A stretch of DNA of 25,072 nt from CAYSLA01 sp964431685 (GCA_964431685.1 CAYSLA010000039.1:1-25072); one strand, 5' to 3'. Positions 9,501 through 16,570 are shown, numbered from the stretch's first letter. The notes: generated by a model not told the origin, from the letters alone. Numbers and translations: made by a program.

Positions 9501-9656
9501 ACGCCAATTGACGTGCACTTTGACCATGGGATATGTGATATCCGGCAGGAGATTAACCGGCAGCCTAAGAAGCCCAATCGCACCCAGAACCGATGCTGCC
9601 AAGACGAGCACTATCACCGAGACAGGTCTGCCAATCGCCAAGCTTGATAGCTTCAT
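6552..9656 (-). CDS. RND-family efflux pump, inner-membrane transporter
   Basis: This 1034-residue protein is a full-length RND transporter of the AcrB/MdtB/CusA superfamily. It has the N-terminal helix GRPVSVIVLVLAA, the LLPDITYP motif, two large periplasmic loops and two sets of membrane helices. The proton-relay pair D401-D402 is kept in LILDDCVVVIEN, and the helix motifs LAGLVIAICL and MIGIVALAGI are present. It exports drugs, bile-type compounds or metals across both membranes with the adaptor and channel encoded upstream. The sequence resembles the hydrophobe/amphiphile group more than the CusA/CzcA heavy-metal group, but substrate cannot be read from sequence. GGAGG nine bases upstream supports the ATG, which overlaps the adaptor stop (ATGA). 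Confidence 0.95.
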   Translation of the reverse strand: MKLSSLAIGRPVSVIVLVLAASVLGAIGLLRLPVNLLPDITYPMVKVHVNWRGATPEEIEDNIATVVERRMATVDGLDYLESQCTEGMYALQVNFNYNVDRDVAYQDVLAKMGVVRRLLPEGADEPYMLKADPSQLPVADVIVTATDMDITKLRVWVENYLQDEFSTVHGTAGSEVSGGKVREIRVNLDQKRLQYFGLTADQVAQRLKDENIQLMGGRVTGERREFVVRTMGEFSKVGEIGSVIVAANKAGGSVRVKDVARVEDASDVQRVITKLNGQEGVKLSILKQAEANTVDVERGVREKMAELEDSLPEGVSMRIVYNQADYIKASVAGVRDAAILAAILVILVTAFFLKGWKRIAIVALTIPLTVLLTLFVSQLAGFSINIFSLAGLVIAICLILDDCVVVIENITRVRSEGGNQIGLTELGANQVVSAVLVSTITFLALFVPFLLIPGLVSLLFRELILTIAIAVSISTVVALTVTPTLYKLFYKEEHPEIERDSWIEKLSNAFMGRCLSAYHTGVSWSTTHRKTVIAVTLAFFVAGLFFLRQLGSEFLPEMDDGQIMIKVKMPTGSAVTETARVVANIEEMVKGLPDVQYYNSLAGGKVWGLVTTENSHEGEVNLQLVPRSERRMATNEYVEWLSPQVSKNAGVPGAKIKVMHTKIKGIRTIGSEDIEAEVYAPRSEEMADAYEVCTQAIREIRDTPGLANPDISIDVSKPEYQIVVDRDLAADLGISVGKIASSVRSMVDGNVASSFKDGGYYYNIRTVISADEVRSKEDLENVAVAAPGGGIYYLRDVASVIPSVGPVQIDRKDQVRVLKVTGSAQGRTVGEVTSDIQEKLKDFALPAGYTMRFGGQSQMMAETFRSMGLILLLALFLGYVVLAIQFESFLEPFLIVIRVPLSLIGLSLALYLTGTPVGVTVMIGIVALAGIEMYHGVVLLTLVNQLREQGYSPGKAVIEAAAVRLRPILMTLFVGIVGLIPLAVGLGEGTETLRPMAIGVIGGLLFSLLLTLFFLPALYVSIYGTEPQDSEQPR

Positions 9657-11245
9657 TGCGTGCTGCCTCCAGGCTTGGACTCGCCGTTTGCGACTTGTTT
9701 GGTACCCTTGGCCCCCATCGGCTGCTTCGGCTGTTTCACTTTGACCTGAGCCCCGTCCTTGAGCATTTCGTGGCCTCTGATTATCAGTTTATCCCCGGGG
9801 TTAATCCCTGAAGTTATTTCGACCTTGCCGCCGGACTCGATACCGGTTACCACGGCTCGAGATCGGGCTGTGTCTTTCTCGACCACGAACGCGATACTCT
9901 TTCCGTTGGGCTTGCTAAGAATGGCATCGGATGGCACAACCATCACATTGTCGTGCTTTGCCACGACGAGCCTGATGCGAACGAATGAGCCGAGGGACAG
10001 TCTCGATTCCTTAGGCAGGTAAATCTCTATGGGAACCAGACGGCTCGAGACGTCAGCTGAAGGATATACTCTGGAGAGTTTGAGTTTCAGTGGCTCAGCA
10101 CCTGGCTTTGTTGGGATGAATGCAGATTGGCCAACCTTTACCTTCCCAGCCTCTCTGTCGGAAAGAGCAGCCTTCACCAACGTTCTGCCGTTCTCGGCAA
10201 TAGTCATGATTGGCTGCCTGGGTTGTGCCGTGTCTCCTACTGCGAGAGACACATCGGTTACTACACCGTCTACCGGGGAGGTTATTGTTGTGTATCTGGC
10301 TTGGGTTCTGAGGGTCTGGGCTTTCAGCACGGCTTGCCGCACTTGTTTACGAGCCACCATTATCTGCGTCGCGCTTGCCCCTTCAGTGAGAAGTTCAAGC
10401 CGGGCCTTGCTCGAGTCCACTGCCGAAAGCGCGGACGTATACCTAGCTTTGGCCTCGTCGAGTTTCTGTTGTGGGACTACTGCCACATTCAGGTCTCTAA
10501 CGTGCGCGAGGTTGCTTTTCGCAGCTCTGAGCGCAGACTTGGCGGAGTTGAGTGCCGACTTTGCTACGTCATAGCGCGTCATAGCCTTGTCCACATCTTC
10601 CTGGGATACTCCACCGATTTTGAGCAGTTTCTGCTGCCGTTCCAGTTCGGCTTCGGCGTCCTGAGCAGTTGCCTCGGCCGATTCGACATTTGCCTGAGCT
10701 GTGTCGTACCTGCTCTGCGCCTCATCAAGCTGTTGGTCAGGAATTCCACTTGCTCCATAGAGTTTCTTCGTGTATTCGAGGTCCTTTCTCGCTTGGCCTG
10801 CGTTGGACTGAGCTTGGGCAAGAGCAGCTTTGGCAGCCACGACCTCCTGCGGGCGTGAGCCAGCCAGCACGTCCTGCAACCTGGCCTCGGCAACTGAGAC
10901 CTCTGCCAGAGCGGCGGCCAACAGGTCTGCGGACTCAGAATTGTCCAACCGGGCCAGCAACTGACCTGCTCTGACAGTGTCACCTTCCCTCATTGGCATC
11001 CACACTATCCGCTGTTCAACCTTCGGGACAATGGATATGGCGTTCTCAGGCTCAACCGTTCCGCTGGTCTCGATAGTCTGCATAATCGAGCCCAACTGTG
11101 TTGCCACTACCGCCACGAGAGGCACTCTCTTCTCCTGGGCGGATTCGTTCCGTTCGGAAGAGTATCTCCGATGTACAGCCACACCTACACCCACTAAGAT
11201 TATGAGGGCAACTATGCCGTATGCTCTGCGTCTGCCGTTCTTCAT
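9653..11245 (-). CDS. RND periplasmic adaptor (membrane-fusion protein)
   Basis: The 530-residue adaptor has a short cytoplasmic start, one membrane anchor (about residues 9-25, GIVALIILVGVGVAV), a lipoyl/barrel-sandwich segment (VEPENAISIVPKVEQRIVWM) and a very long Ala/Gln/Glu-rich coiled-coil hairpin (about 105-295). A second half-lipoyl segment (TTITSPVDGVVTDVSLAVGD) and C-terminal beta-barrel and membrane-proximal domains follow. Most family members have about 350-420 residues; the excess lies in the hairpin, which contains repeated ARYDTAQANVESAEA-like helices. It would bridge the RND pump to the TolC-like channel. Start and stop overlap both neighbours by four bases (ATGA), indicating translational coupling. 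Confidence 0.93.
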   Translation of the reverse strand: MKNGRRRAYGIVALIILVGVGVAVHRRYSSERNESAQEKRVPLVAVVATQLGSIMQTIETSGTVEPENAISIVPKVEQRIVWMPMREGDTVRAGQLLARLDNSESADLLAAALAEVSVAEARLQDVLAGSRPQEVVAAKAALAQAQSNAGQARKDLEYTKKLYGASGIPDQQLDEAQSRYDTAQANVESAEATAQDAEAELERQQKLLKIGGVSQEDVDKAMTRYDVAKSALNSAKSALRAAKSNLAHVRDLNVAVVPQQKLDEAKARYTSALSAVDSSKARLELLTEGASATQIMVARKQVRQAVLKAQTLRTQARYTTITSPVDGVVTDVSLAVGDTAQPRQPIMTIAENGRTLVKAALSDREAGKVKVGQSAFIPTKPGAEPLKLKLSRVYPSADVSSRLVPIEIYLPKESRLSLGSFVRIRLVVAKHDNVMVVPSDAILSKPNGKSIAFVVEKDTARSRAVVTGIESGGKVEITSGINPGDKLIIRGHEMLKDGAQVKVKQPKQPMGAKGTKQVANGESKPGGSTQ

Positions 11246-12579
11246 AGTTCGTCTAATCCTTCTGCATTGCGGACGGTCTTCTTCTTTGGAGCGGGGTCTC
11301 TACCAACGGCAAGCTCCAGCGCCGCGACGGCTACCTTGCCATCGTAGAGTGCCTGAGCGTAGTTCGTCCGGGCTTGAACGAGCGCAACTTGTGTGTCGAT
11401 GACTTCGGTAGTCGAACCCATTCCAACCGCGTACTTCTCCTGAGCGATGCTCAGCGCTTCCTGTGCCTGCTCAAGGCTCTTTCGCGTGGCGATGAGCCGG
11501 TTTGCCGAGTCCTGGGTCGAGAGCACGGCGGAGCGGATTGCCAGCCTTATGCGTTGGCTGATCAGTTCCAATGTTGATTTGTTCTGCTCCAGGATGGCTC
11601 TTGCCTCTCCGACTTTGGCTCCTGTTCTACCTGCGTCAAATATGGGCATGCTGAGCACGAGCCCTGCGTTCCAGTTGCTAATGTCCGGAAAGTCGCTGCC
11701 TTCCCTGTTGTAGCTTGCGACGAGGCCGAGGTTGGGTCCGAACTCAGCTCGAGCTACTCTCACGTCTTTTTCTGCGACCTCCGTCAGATGTTGGGCTCTT
11801 AGGTACTCCGGATTGATCATGAATGCTTCCTCGACAAACTGGTCGTACTCAGCGAACTGTGCAGCCGGGATATCGTCCTTGATTGGATTGACCACAACGC
11901 CGTCGTCGGGAATCCCCATCGCGTTTAGCAGTTCGAGGCGCGATATTTCTAATTGGCTTAGGGCCAGAAGCCTGGACTGGGTTACGTCTGCCAGTTGGAC
12001 TTCGGCACGAAGAACGTCGAGCTTCGGAGCTTTGCCGATGTTCTGCTTTTCTCTCGCGACAACCAGATAGTGTTCCATCTGCTTGGCTGCCTCCTCTCTT
12101 GTAGAGAGGATAGCTTCAAGCCTAAGAACATTGTAGTATGACTTGATTACATCGAACGCAACGTCCTGAGTCGTCCGACGAAGCTCTTCAGCAGAAGCAT
12201 AGAGTTGCGCGGTTGCCGAATCGATAGCGGCATCGGCCCTTCCGTTTGAGAACAACAGCAAACTTAGGTTCAGCGCGCTGTAGACGTCAGTTGTTGTCCC
12301 GCCGAGGATGTTGCGTTTGTTGGCTGGCAGCCAGTCGTACTTCATTGCTTCTGCGCGGAATTCAATCTGAGGCAATTTGACAGCCTGCCTACCCGCTACC
12401 CTTTCTCTCGCCCCAACTACACGCTGAGTGGCTGAGAGAATTCTCGGATTCTGTGATAAGGCAACGGAGACGCATTCGTCGAGAGCTAGGTCTTTGGTGC
12501 TTGGCTGGTCTCCAGCAAACGCCGGAGACAGGCAGCACAAGAAGACTGCCAAGAGGACCAAGGCATTTGAGTGGATCAT
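11242..12579 (-). CDS. TolC-family outer-membrane efflux channel
   Basis: This 445-residue protein starts with a Sec signal peptide (MIHSNALVLLAVFLC to AFAGD). It then has two related halves with the outer-membrane-efflux-protein pattern: LDECVSVALSQNPRILSA near the N-terminus, NLSLLLFSNGRADAAIDSA, then VLSMPIFDAGRTGAKVGEA and QAQEALSIAQEKYAVG near the C-terminus. It forms the trimeric channel-tunnel for the RND pump. Its stop overlaps the adaptor start (ATGA). AAAGGA is about 13 bases before the ATG, a long spacing, and 91 bases separate it from the preceding Spy-like gene. No convincing terminator or separate promoter was seen in that gap. Confidence 0.93.
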   Translation of the reverse strand: MIHSNALVLLAVFLCCLSPAFAGDQPSTKDLALDECVSVALSQNPRILSATQRVVGARERVAGRQAVKLPQIEFRAEAMKYDWLPANKRNILGGTTTDVYSALNLSLLLFSNGRADAAIDSATAQLYASAEELRRTTQDVAFDVIKSYYNVLRLEAILSTREEAAKQMEHYLVVAREKQNIGKAPKLDVLRAEVQLADVTQSRLLALSQLEISRLELLNAMGIPDDGVVVNPIKDDIPAAQFAEYDQFVEEAFMINPEYLRAQHLTEVAEKDVRVARAEFGPNLGLVASYNREGSDFPDISNWNAGLVLSMPIFDAGRTGAKVGEARAILEQNKSTLELISQRIRLAIRSAVLSTQDSANRLIATRKSLEQAQEALSIAQEKYAVGMGSTTEVIDTQVALVQARTNYAQALYDGKVAVAALELAVGRDPAPKKKTVRNAEGLDEL

Positions 12580-12670
12580 TACTACGATTATATCCTTTCA
12601 TTTCTTCTCAACTGCACTGGAAATCGGCTCAGAGAGAGCGGCTTGGGCAGTGATAACATCTCTTATGGCG

Positions 12671-13135
12671 CTATCGCTCCACGCCTTGGCCGTTTGGGTT
12701 GTACCTGCAGTCTCCAATGCATAGTCTGCGGTTGACAAGCTCGAACAGCTTATCGTTCTGCTCTTTCTTGAGCACGCTTGTCAAACGCAGAAGGTGATGT
12801 GCCGTCAAGCTCCGAAGCTTTGACTGCTCACTATCAACGGCTTTGAGAGCCTGATCGACCTGCTCTCTACTCGCATTCTCCGACCTCAACACCTTGACAA
12901 GATGCTTTGCCGCCTCATCTCTCCTGCTGACGGTCTTCGCCCGCTTCTTTGCCAACTCCGCGAACATCGGCTCAACCTCACGCATCTGCTCGGGACTGAG
13001 CGAGAGATAGCCTGACAGAGATTCGAGCGAACACGGTCGAGGCAAAGACGGTTGCGCGCGGTACCGATTCGATATGCCGAACGAGACAGCCGCCGCCAGA
13101 ATGACCAGCGCCAGGAAAGGATAAGTTTGTTTCAT
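12671..13135 (-). CDS. Spy/CpxP-like periplasmic metal-sensing protein
   Basis: The 154-residue protein has an N-terminal signal or anchor helix (YPFLALVILAAAVSFGI), then a short helical domain with LSLSPEQMREVEPMFAELAKKR, which matches the LTxxQ-type helical hairpin of Spy, CpxP and CnrX-like heavy-metal-resistance proteins. Two cysteines near the C-terminus (RRLCIGDC) and one near residue 35 could bind metal. I use the ATG at 13135 because GGAGG lies seven bases upstream and it overlaps the anti-sigma stop as ATGA; the frame continues upstream but without a good start. By analogy with CnrX it may transmit a periplasmic metal signal to the anti-sigma/sigma pair encoded just before it. Confidence 0.82.
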   Translation of the reverse strand: MKQTYPFLALVILAAAVSFGISNRYRAQPSLPRPCSLESLSGYLSLSPEQMREVEPMFAELAKKRAKTVSRRDEAAKHLVKVLRSENASREQVDQALKAVDSEQSKLRSLTAHHLLRLTSVLKKEQNDKLFELVNRRLCIGDCRYNPNGQGVER

Positions 13136-13608
13136 GGTCTGTCCTCCCGCCAATTACTGTCTGAGGTCGTTGATGGTTCCGATGTACTTGCTACCATCAG
13201 ATCGGCCAGGGGGTCGTCAGACGCTCCGAGATTCAGGACATCCGAAACCGCTATTGATATGGCCGGAGGCTGAGAGGGCTGATTCATTGTACTAAGGCCG
13301 ATCCCTCCTACCGCGCCAATTAAGATCGCGACCGCAGCCCCGAGTGCTGTTGCCCAATGAGGCGCAAGCGAGAACCATTCGCGCTTGGTCTGTCTCTCAG
13401 CCGCGCGAGCCTTGATGTCCGTCAGGTTGAAGGTAGGCTCCATGCACGAGCATATGCCCAGGGTGTCCATCGTTCGCTTCAGAGCAACCATCTCCGCGCG
13501 GCACGAACTGCATTCAGTCAGATGCTCGTTCAGAAGAGCTGCTTTACTGGCCTGAAGCTCGCCATCCAGGAATGCCGGTATGAGTCTTTTCGCCGCTCTG
13601 CAATCCAT
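13132..13608 (-). CDS. Zinc-finger anti-sigma factor
   Basis: This 158-residue protein has an N-terminal zf-HC2 anti-sigma domain: CRAAKRLIPAFLDGEL and the HLTECSSC zinc-binding HxxxCxxC motif (residues about 29-36). One membrane helix follows (WATALGAAVAILIGAVGG), then a Ser/Thr/Asp-rich periplasmic tail of about 50 residues. It would hold the adjacent ECF sigma factor inactive at the membrane. The ATG at 13608 has AAGGGGA five bases upstream; the frame is open to 13728 but the extension overlaps the sigma gene and lacks conserved sequence. Two additional cysteines (GICSCM) occur before the membrane helix. The stop overlaps the next start (ATGA). Confidence 0.88.
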   Translation of the reverse strand: MDCRAAKRLIPAFLDGELQASKAALLNEHLTECSSCRAEMVALKRTMDTLGICSCMEPTFNLTDIKARAAERQTKREWFSLAPHWATALGAAVAILIGAVGGIGLSTMNQPSQPPAISIAVSDVLNLGASDDPLADLMVASTSEPSTTSDSNWREDRP

Positions 13609-13708
13609 GTGAGTCCCCTTACCACTTATATAACGTAGCGTCGCCGTGAATACTTGCGGTGCATAGTCGAGTTTTTTGCCTTGTGCGAATTCTCGCAGCG
13701 GGATTCGG

Positions 13709-14272
13709 TCAGTGTTCGTCCTCGACATACGATGATAGCCTCTGCATGAGGGATTGCTTGGCGCGAAAGAGGAGAGACTCCACGGCAGCCACCGAAGTCT
13801 TCATCACATCAGCTATCTGCTGGTATGAAAGTTCTTCGTACCTCTGGAGCACTACCGCGATCCGCTGGTTTTCCGGCAAGAATGCTATAGCCGATCGTAC
13901 TTCCCGCGCCAACTCGCTCGAGTCGGCCTGCGCTTGTGGCGATGCTGCCGGATCGGGGACTGATTCGGCAGTCTCTTCCGGCAGTATGATCGCGGAGCGC
14001 TTGCGCTTTCTCAGTTCGTCGAAGCACGCGTTGGCGGCAACGCGATAGAGCCAGGCTTGGAATGCCATGTCAGGACGGTAGGCTTTGGGTGAAGTGTAGA
14101 TTTTGACAAACACCTCTTGCGCAACATCCTGCGCGGCGTCCTTGTCACCGAGGAAACGGTATGCGACATTCATAACACGCGCGCGATGGCGCTCGAAGAG
14201 GGTGGCGAATGCGCTTTCGTCTCCGCGCTGGAAGGCTTCAATCAGATGTATGTCAGGATCATCGAAGCTCAC
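13709..14272 (-). CDS. ECF-type RNA polymerase sigma factor
   Basis: The 187-residue protein has region 2 (ATLFERHRARVMNVAYRFLG, then DAAQDVAQEVFVKIY and AWLYRVAANACFDELRKRKR). A short acidic/Pro linker follows, then region 4 (FLPENQRIAVVLQRYEELSY, then QQIADVMKTSVAAVESLLFRAKQSL). This is the SigE/RpoE-like extracytoplasmic-function layout. It probably activates the operon encoding its anti-sigma factor, the Spy-like sensor and the RND pump. The start is a GTG with only a weak upstream ribosome site. It lies inside the last 14 bases of a truncated methyltransferase frame, so translation may be coupled to that remnant. No ECF-type promoter was recognised upstream. Confidence 0.93.
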   Translation of the reverse strand: MSFDDPDIHLIEAFQRGDESAFATLFERHRARVMNVAYRFLGDKDAAQDVAQEVFVKIYTSPKAYRPDMAFQAWLYRVAANACFDELRKRKRSAIILPEETAESVPDPAASPQAQADSSELAREVRSAIAFLPENQRIAVVLQRYEELSYQQIADVMKTSVAAVESLLFRAKQSLMQRLSSYVEDEH

Positions 14273-14552
14273 AGCTCAAGTCCAGTCCGGTTAGAGGTAT
14301 GCTCTCCGCTGGTCCCACAACCGCAACCACTTTATCGTGCAGTCCGCTTGCCGTCGCAGTGTTGAGTCCCTCAGTCAAAACGTCAGGATTGAGGTCCGCC
14401 AATATCACCACGCCACGAATCCCCCTGGCCAGAGCCAGACCGACCCCGCCCGATCCTGATCCCAAGTCCATCCAGACTCCACTGCGGTGTCCGACGTAAT
14501 AGAGCATGTTTTGAGCTACGGTTGGATAATGGCTTGGCAACTCGTTTGGCAC
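14259..14552 (-). pseudogene. Truncated class I SAM-dependent methyltransferase
   Basis: The 97-residue product carries the first third of a Rossmann methyltransferase. SAM motif I is VWMDLGSGSGGVGLALARG, followed by strand 2 with the acidic ADLNPD and then VVGPAESIPL, the usual motif preceding motif IV. The frame then ends abruptly at TGLDLSCELR, overlapping the sigma-factor start by 14 bases. Family members are about 180-250 residues, so the catalytic and C-terminal parts are missing, most likely through a deletion that joined it to the sigma operon. The frame begins at a GTG just after an in-frame TAG, with no well-spaced ribosome site. It follows the ArsR and cysteine-rich peptide genes on the same strand and was probably their operon partner. 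Confidence 0.75.
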
Positions 14553-14603
14553 TTCCTACGATTCTCGATTCACAGCGTTCACCCTCTCAAAGACGGCGTA
14601 TGA

Positions 14604-14643
14604 AGCCGGAATGCAGCGGCTGTTGATACCGCGGATTCCGGCT
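14604..14643 (-). terminator. Perfect 9-bp hairpin after the Cys-rich peptide gene
   Basis: AGCCGGAAT at 14604-14612 pairs exactly with ATTCCGGCT at 14635-14643, and an inner GCGG/CCGC stem extends it. It lies nine bases past the stop of the 45-residue gene. There is no T-run on the minus strand, so it may stabilise or separate transcripts rather than act as an intrinsic terminator. Confidence 0.4.
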
Positions 14644-14651
14644 CGACCAGA

Positions 14652-14789
14652 TCACTTTTTATCGTCCTTTGTCTGCGTGCACGGATGTTCTTTGGAATCG
14701 CCGTGGCACTCCTTCACTTGCTCCGGAGAACACTGCTCCGGTTTGCCATTCAGCTTCTCCGGCTTGCAGCACTTACTGCATTCGCACAT
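14652..14789 (-). CDS. 45-residue cysteine-rich (metallothionein-like) peptide
   Basis: This short gene encodes a 45-residue peptide starting MCECSKCCKPEKLNGKPEQC. It has seven cysteines (positions 2, 4, 7, 8, 20, 28 and 37), two histidines and a very charged Lys-rich tail ending KDDKK. There is no signal peptide or membrane helix. The ribosome site AAAGGAGGTGA is near-perfect, with eight bases from GGAGG to the ATG. It lies 34 bases downstream of an ArsR-family gene, and a truncated methyltransferase follows. The CxC, CC and spaced-Cys pattern suggests binding of a soft metal or metalloid as a small chaperone or buffer. I do not recognise it as a known metallothionein family; the function is inferred from composition and context. 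Confidence 0.8.
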   Translation of the reverse strand: MCECSKCCKPEKLNGKPEQCSPEQVKECHGDSKEHPCTQTKDDKK

Positions 14790-14823
14790 GTCATTCACCT
14801 CCTTTGCTCTGGGGATAACGCGC

Positions 14824-15105
14824 TTACTCCGAATCGCGGTTCAGCAGGTTGCCAGTGATCTCCCGCCACTCGAGCAACCTGGACTCATTGATTGTGTAGT
14901 GCACGAAGTAGCCTTTCTTCTCTGCTTTGACAAGATCGGCCTCGCGGAGAATGTGCAGATGCTGAGACACCGCCGCCGGCGTTACCCCGAGGCGATGCGC
15001 CAGCGCATTCACACACAGCGATTTTTCCTTCAGCAACTGGATTATCTGGATGCGAGTATCCACTGACAGTACGCGGAATATCCTTGCCAGCTCACGTGAT
15101 CCCAA
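14824..15105 (-). CDS. ArsR-family transcriptional regulator with LCVNAL box
   Basis: This winged-helix repressor of about 93 residues has the fold signature IFRVLSVDTRIQIIQLL, the segment LCVNALAHRLGV, recognition helix TPAAVSQHLHILREADLV and wing KAEKKGYFVHYTI. The usual CxC metal box is reduced to one cysteine, so the ligand may not be As(III). The frame is open to an ATG at 15138, but the consensus-like promoter at 15139-15168 would start transcription near 15132, inside that extension. The TTG at 15105, preceded by AGAGG, is therefore the likelier start. It is the first gene of a small operon with the cysteine-rich peptide and the truncated methyltransferase. Confidence 0.87.
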   Translation of the reverse strand: MGSRELARIFRVLSVDTRIQIIQLLKEKSLCVNALAHRLGVTPAAVSQHLHILREADLVKAEKKGYFVHYTINESRLLEWREITGNLLNRDSE

Positions 15106-15138
15106 GGCGCAGTTACCTCTGATTAAGTGTCTGCGCAT

Positions 15139-15176
15139 ATACTAACATGGATTCGCGACAATCGTCAAGTGCGAAT
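15139..15176 (-). promoter_or_regulatory. Promoter and flanking dyad of the second ArsR gene
   Basis: On the minus strand TTGACG (15163-15168) and TAGTAT (15139-15144) are separated by 18 bases, a good sigma-70 match. ATTCGC at 15151-15156 and GCGAAT at 15171-15176 form an inverted repeat straddling the -35 box, a plausible operator for autoregulation. Confidence 0.6.
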
Positions 15177-15187
15177 GATTCCGAGAG

Positions 15188-15863
15188 TCAGAGCACATCT
15201 TGGGCGACCGTAGCAAATGTCGTCTCCACCTCGGCGTTGGTGGCTCGGACACCAAGCTCAGCGAGCGTGATGACAAAGTCCCCGTGGGACCGCGCTGACG
15301 ATAGCTCGGCTCTTTTCGAGGATTCCTCAACACTGCCTCCATGGGTTCACGATCCACGTCCACCAGCAGCGTTCCGTGAAGCAGTATGGCTTTCCGCTTG
15401 CGGGCTTGTGCGCTTCCCGATATCTTCAGATCATCCGCCGCCACGTCCGACGTGCCCCGTTGCTGGGCACTAACACCGAACTGAGCCAGGGCACGGACCA
15501 CGAGCTACGCGCGTTGCTCGAACACGCGCTGCGTATCCAAGCGTCCAGGGCCGGGGACCGTATAGGAGTAGTTGAACACCCCGGAAGCCTGCAGCACAGT
15601 CCCACCGCCGGTCACTCTCTTCACCCGGCCGGCTCCCCGGAGGATGCACGCGTCGAGATTAAGAGCACTTTCGGGCTTGTCACCGCACCCCAATACTGCA
15701 GTCGGATTGCTGCCCCACCAGAGGCGCAGAACGCGTCATCCTGTCCGCGAAGCTTTCTGAGCGAGGCGCTCATTAACCGCTAGGTTCGCCTCGACGGTCG
15801 GCTCCGACCAGCGTAGTACCTCAGGGTCGCCGGACGAACAGACCAGCCGCGATCGAGCATCAT
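15188..15863 (-). pseudogene. Decayed lipoate-protein ligase
   Basis: Pieces of a lipoate-protein ligase A / lipoyltransferase-family enzyme can be read in order on the minus strand across several frames. They are NLAVNERLAQK, then LRLWWGSNPTAVLGCG, then the signature KRVTGGGTVLQASGVFNYS, then SAQQRGTSDVAADDLKISGS with KRKAILLHGTLLVDVDRE, and finally DFVITLAELGVRATNAEVE to a stop at 15188. Damage includes a frameshift near 15835-15850, an in-frame TGA at 15736-15738, an in-frame TAG at 15505-15507 and a further frameshift near 15285-15310. No functional enzyme can be made. It fills the otherwise gene-free stretch between the second ArsR promoter and the CcdA-like gene, and its start abuts the CcdA stop. 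Confidence 0.8.
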
Positions 15864-15871
15864 CGACGACG

Positions 15872-16570
15872 CTAGTTGGCAGCATAGATCAGATAGACGC
15901 CCCCCAACAGCACCAGAACGCCGCATACTTTCTTGAGAATGACAGCGCCATTTGACTTTTCGTTCCAGCGAAGATACCGTTCGACCACTTCGGTGAAAGT
16001 GCCCGCAGCAACAATTACCGAACAATGTCCCACGCCGTATACAGCGAGAAGAAGCACTGCGTAGGGCAGGTTTGCAGCCGCGGCCTTGAAGCTGACCGCA
16101 AGCATTGGCGCCATATAGGCGAATGTGCAGGGTCCAAGGGCTATGCCGAACACCAGCCCCAGTATGAATGAAGCAAGCAGGCCGCGGCGCTTCATTCCGA
16201 CGCCAGCGGGGCCCGAGAATGGTATAGGGATTATACCGAGCAGGTGCAGACCCACGGCAAAGAAGATCACGGCGACCGCATAGTTGCCATACGCGCCGAT
16301 ATCACCCATTATCCGCCCCATAGCCGCCGTCGCGACCCCTATCAGCGCTATTGTGACCAGTATCCCGGACGCGAAGAGTGCGGATATGCCGAATGCTCTG
16401 CGTGTAGTCAATGCGCCTTGCTCGCTGATGAACCCAACGATCAGAGGGATGCTGGCCAAGTGGCAAGGGCTTAGAATTATGCTCAGAACTCCCCAGGTGA
16501 AAGAAGCGCTGAGCGCTACAACAGCCGAACCTTCAACGGCCTTGGTCAGGCTTATCCAAAGTTGCTCCAA
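15872..16570 (-). CDS. CcdA/DsbD-like transmembrane thiol transporter
   Basis: The 232-residue protein has about six membrane helices in two related halves. Each half carries a Pro-Cys motif: ILSPCHLASIP near residue 34 and ALGPCTFAYM near residue 147. These are the redox-active cysteines of CcdA and of the DsbD beta domain, which pass electrons from cytoplasmic thioredoxin to thiol proteins outside the membrane. The start is the TTG at 16570, with GGGAG nine bases upstream. It is the last gene of a run that also encodes a tethered thioredoxin and a membrane-anchored CC...C peptide, both natural electron acceptors. Cytochrome c maturation genes are absent here, so metal or thiol chemistry is the likelier role. 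Confidence 0.9.
   Translation of the reverse strand: MEQLWISLTKAVEGSAVVALSASFTWGVLSIILSPCHLASIPLIVGFISEQGALTTRRAFGISALFASGILVTIALIGVATAAMGRIMGDIGAYGNYAVAVIFFAVGLHLLGIIPIPFSGPAGVGMKRRGLLASFILGLVFGIALGPCTFAYMAPMLAVSFKAAAANLPYAVLLLAVYGVGHCSVIVAAGTFTEVVERYLRWNEKSNGAVILKKVCGVLVLLGGVYLIYAAN

Noticed and set aside
10127..10858. 243-residue plus-strand open frame
   Set aside because: It lies entirely antisense to the adaptor gene, which has clear family features; the composition fits a shadow frame.
15376..15783. 135-residue plus-strand open frame
   Set aside because: It is antisense to the lipoate ligase remnant and has no recognisable motif or ribosome site.
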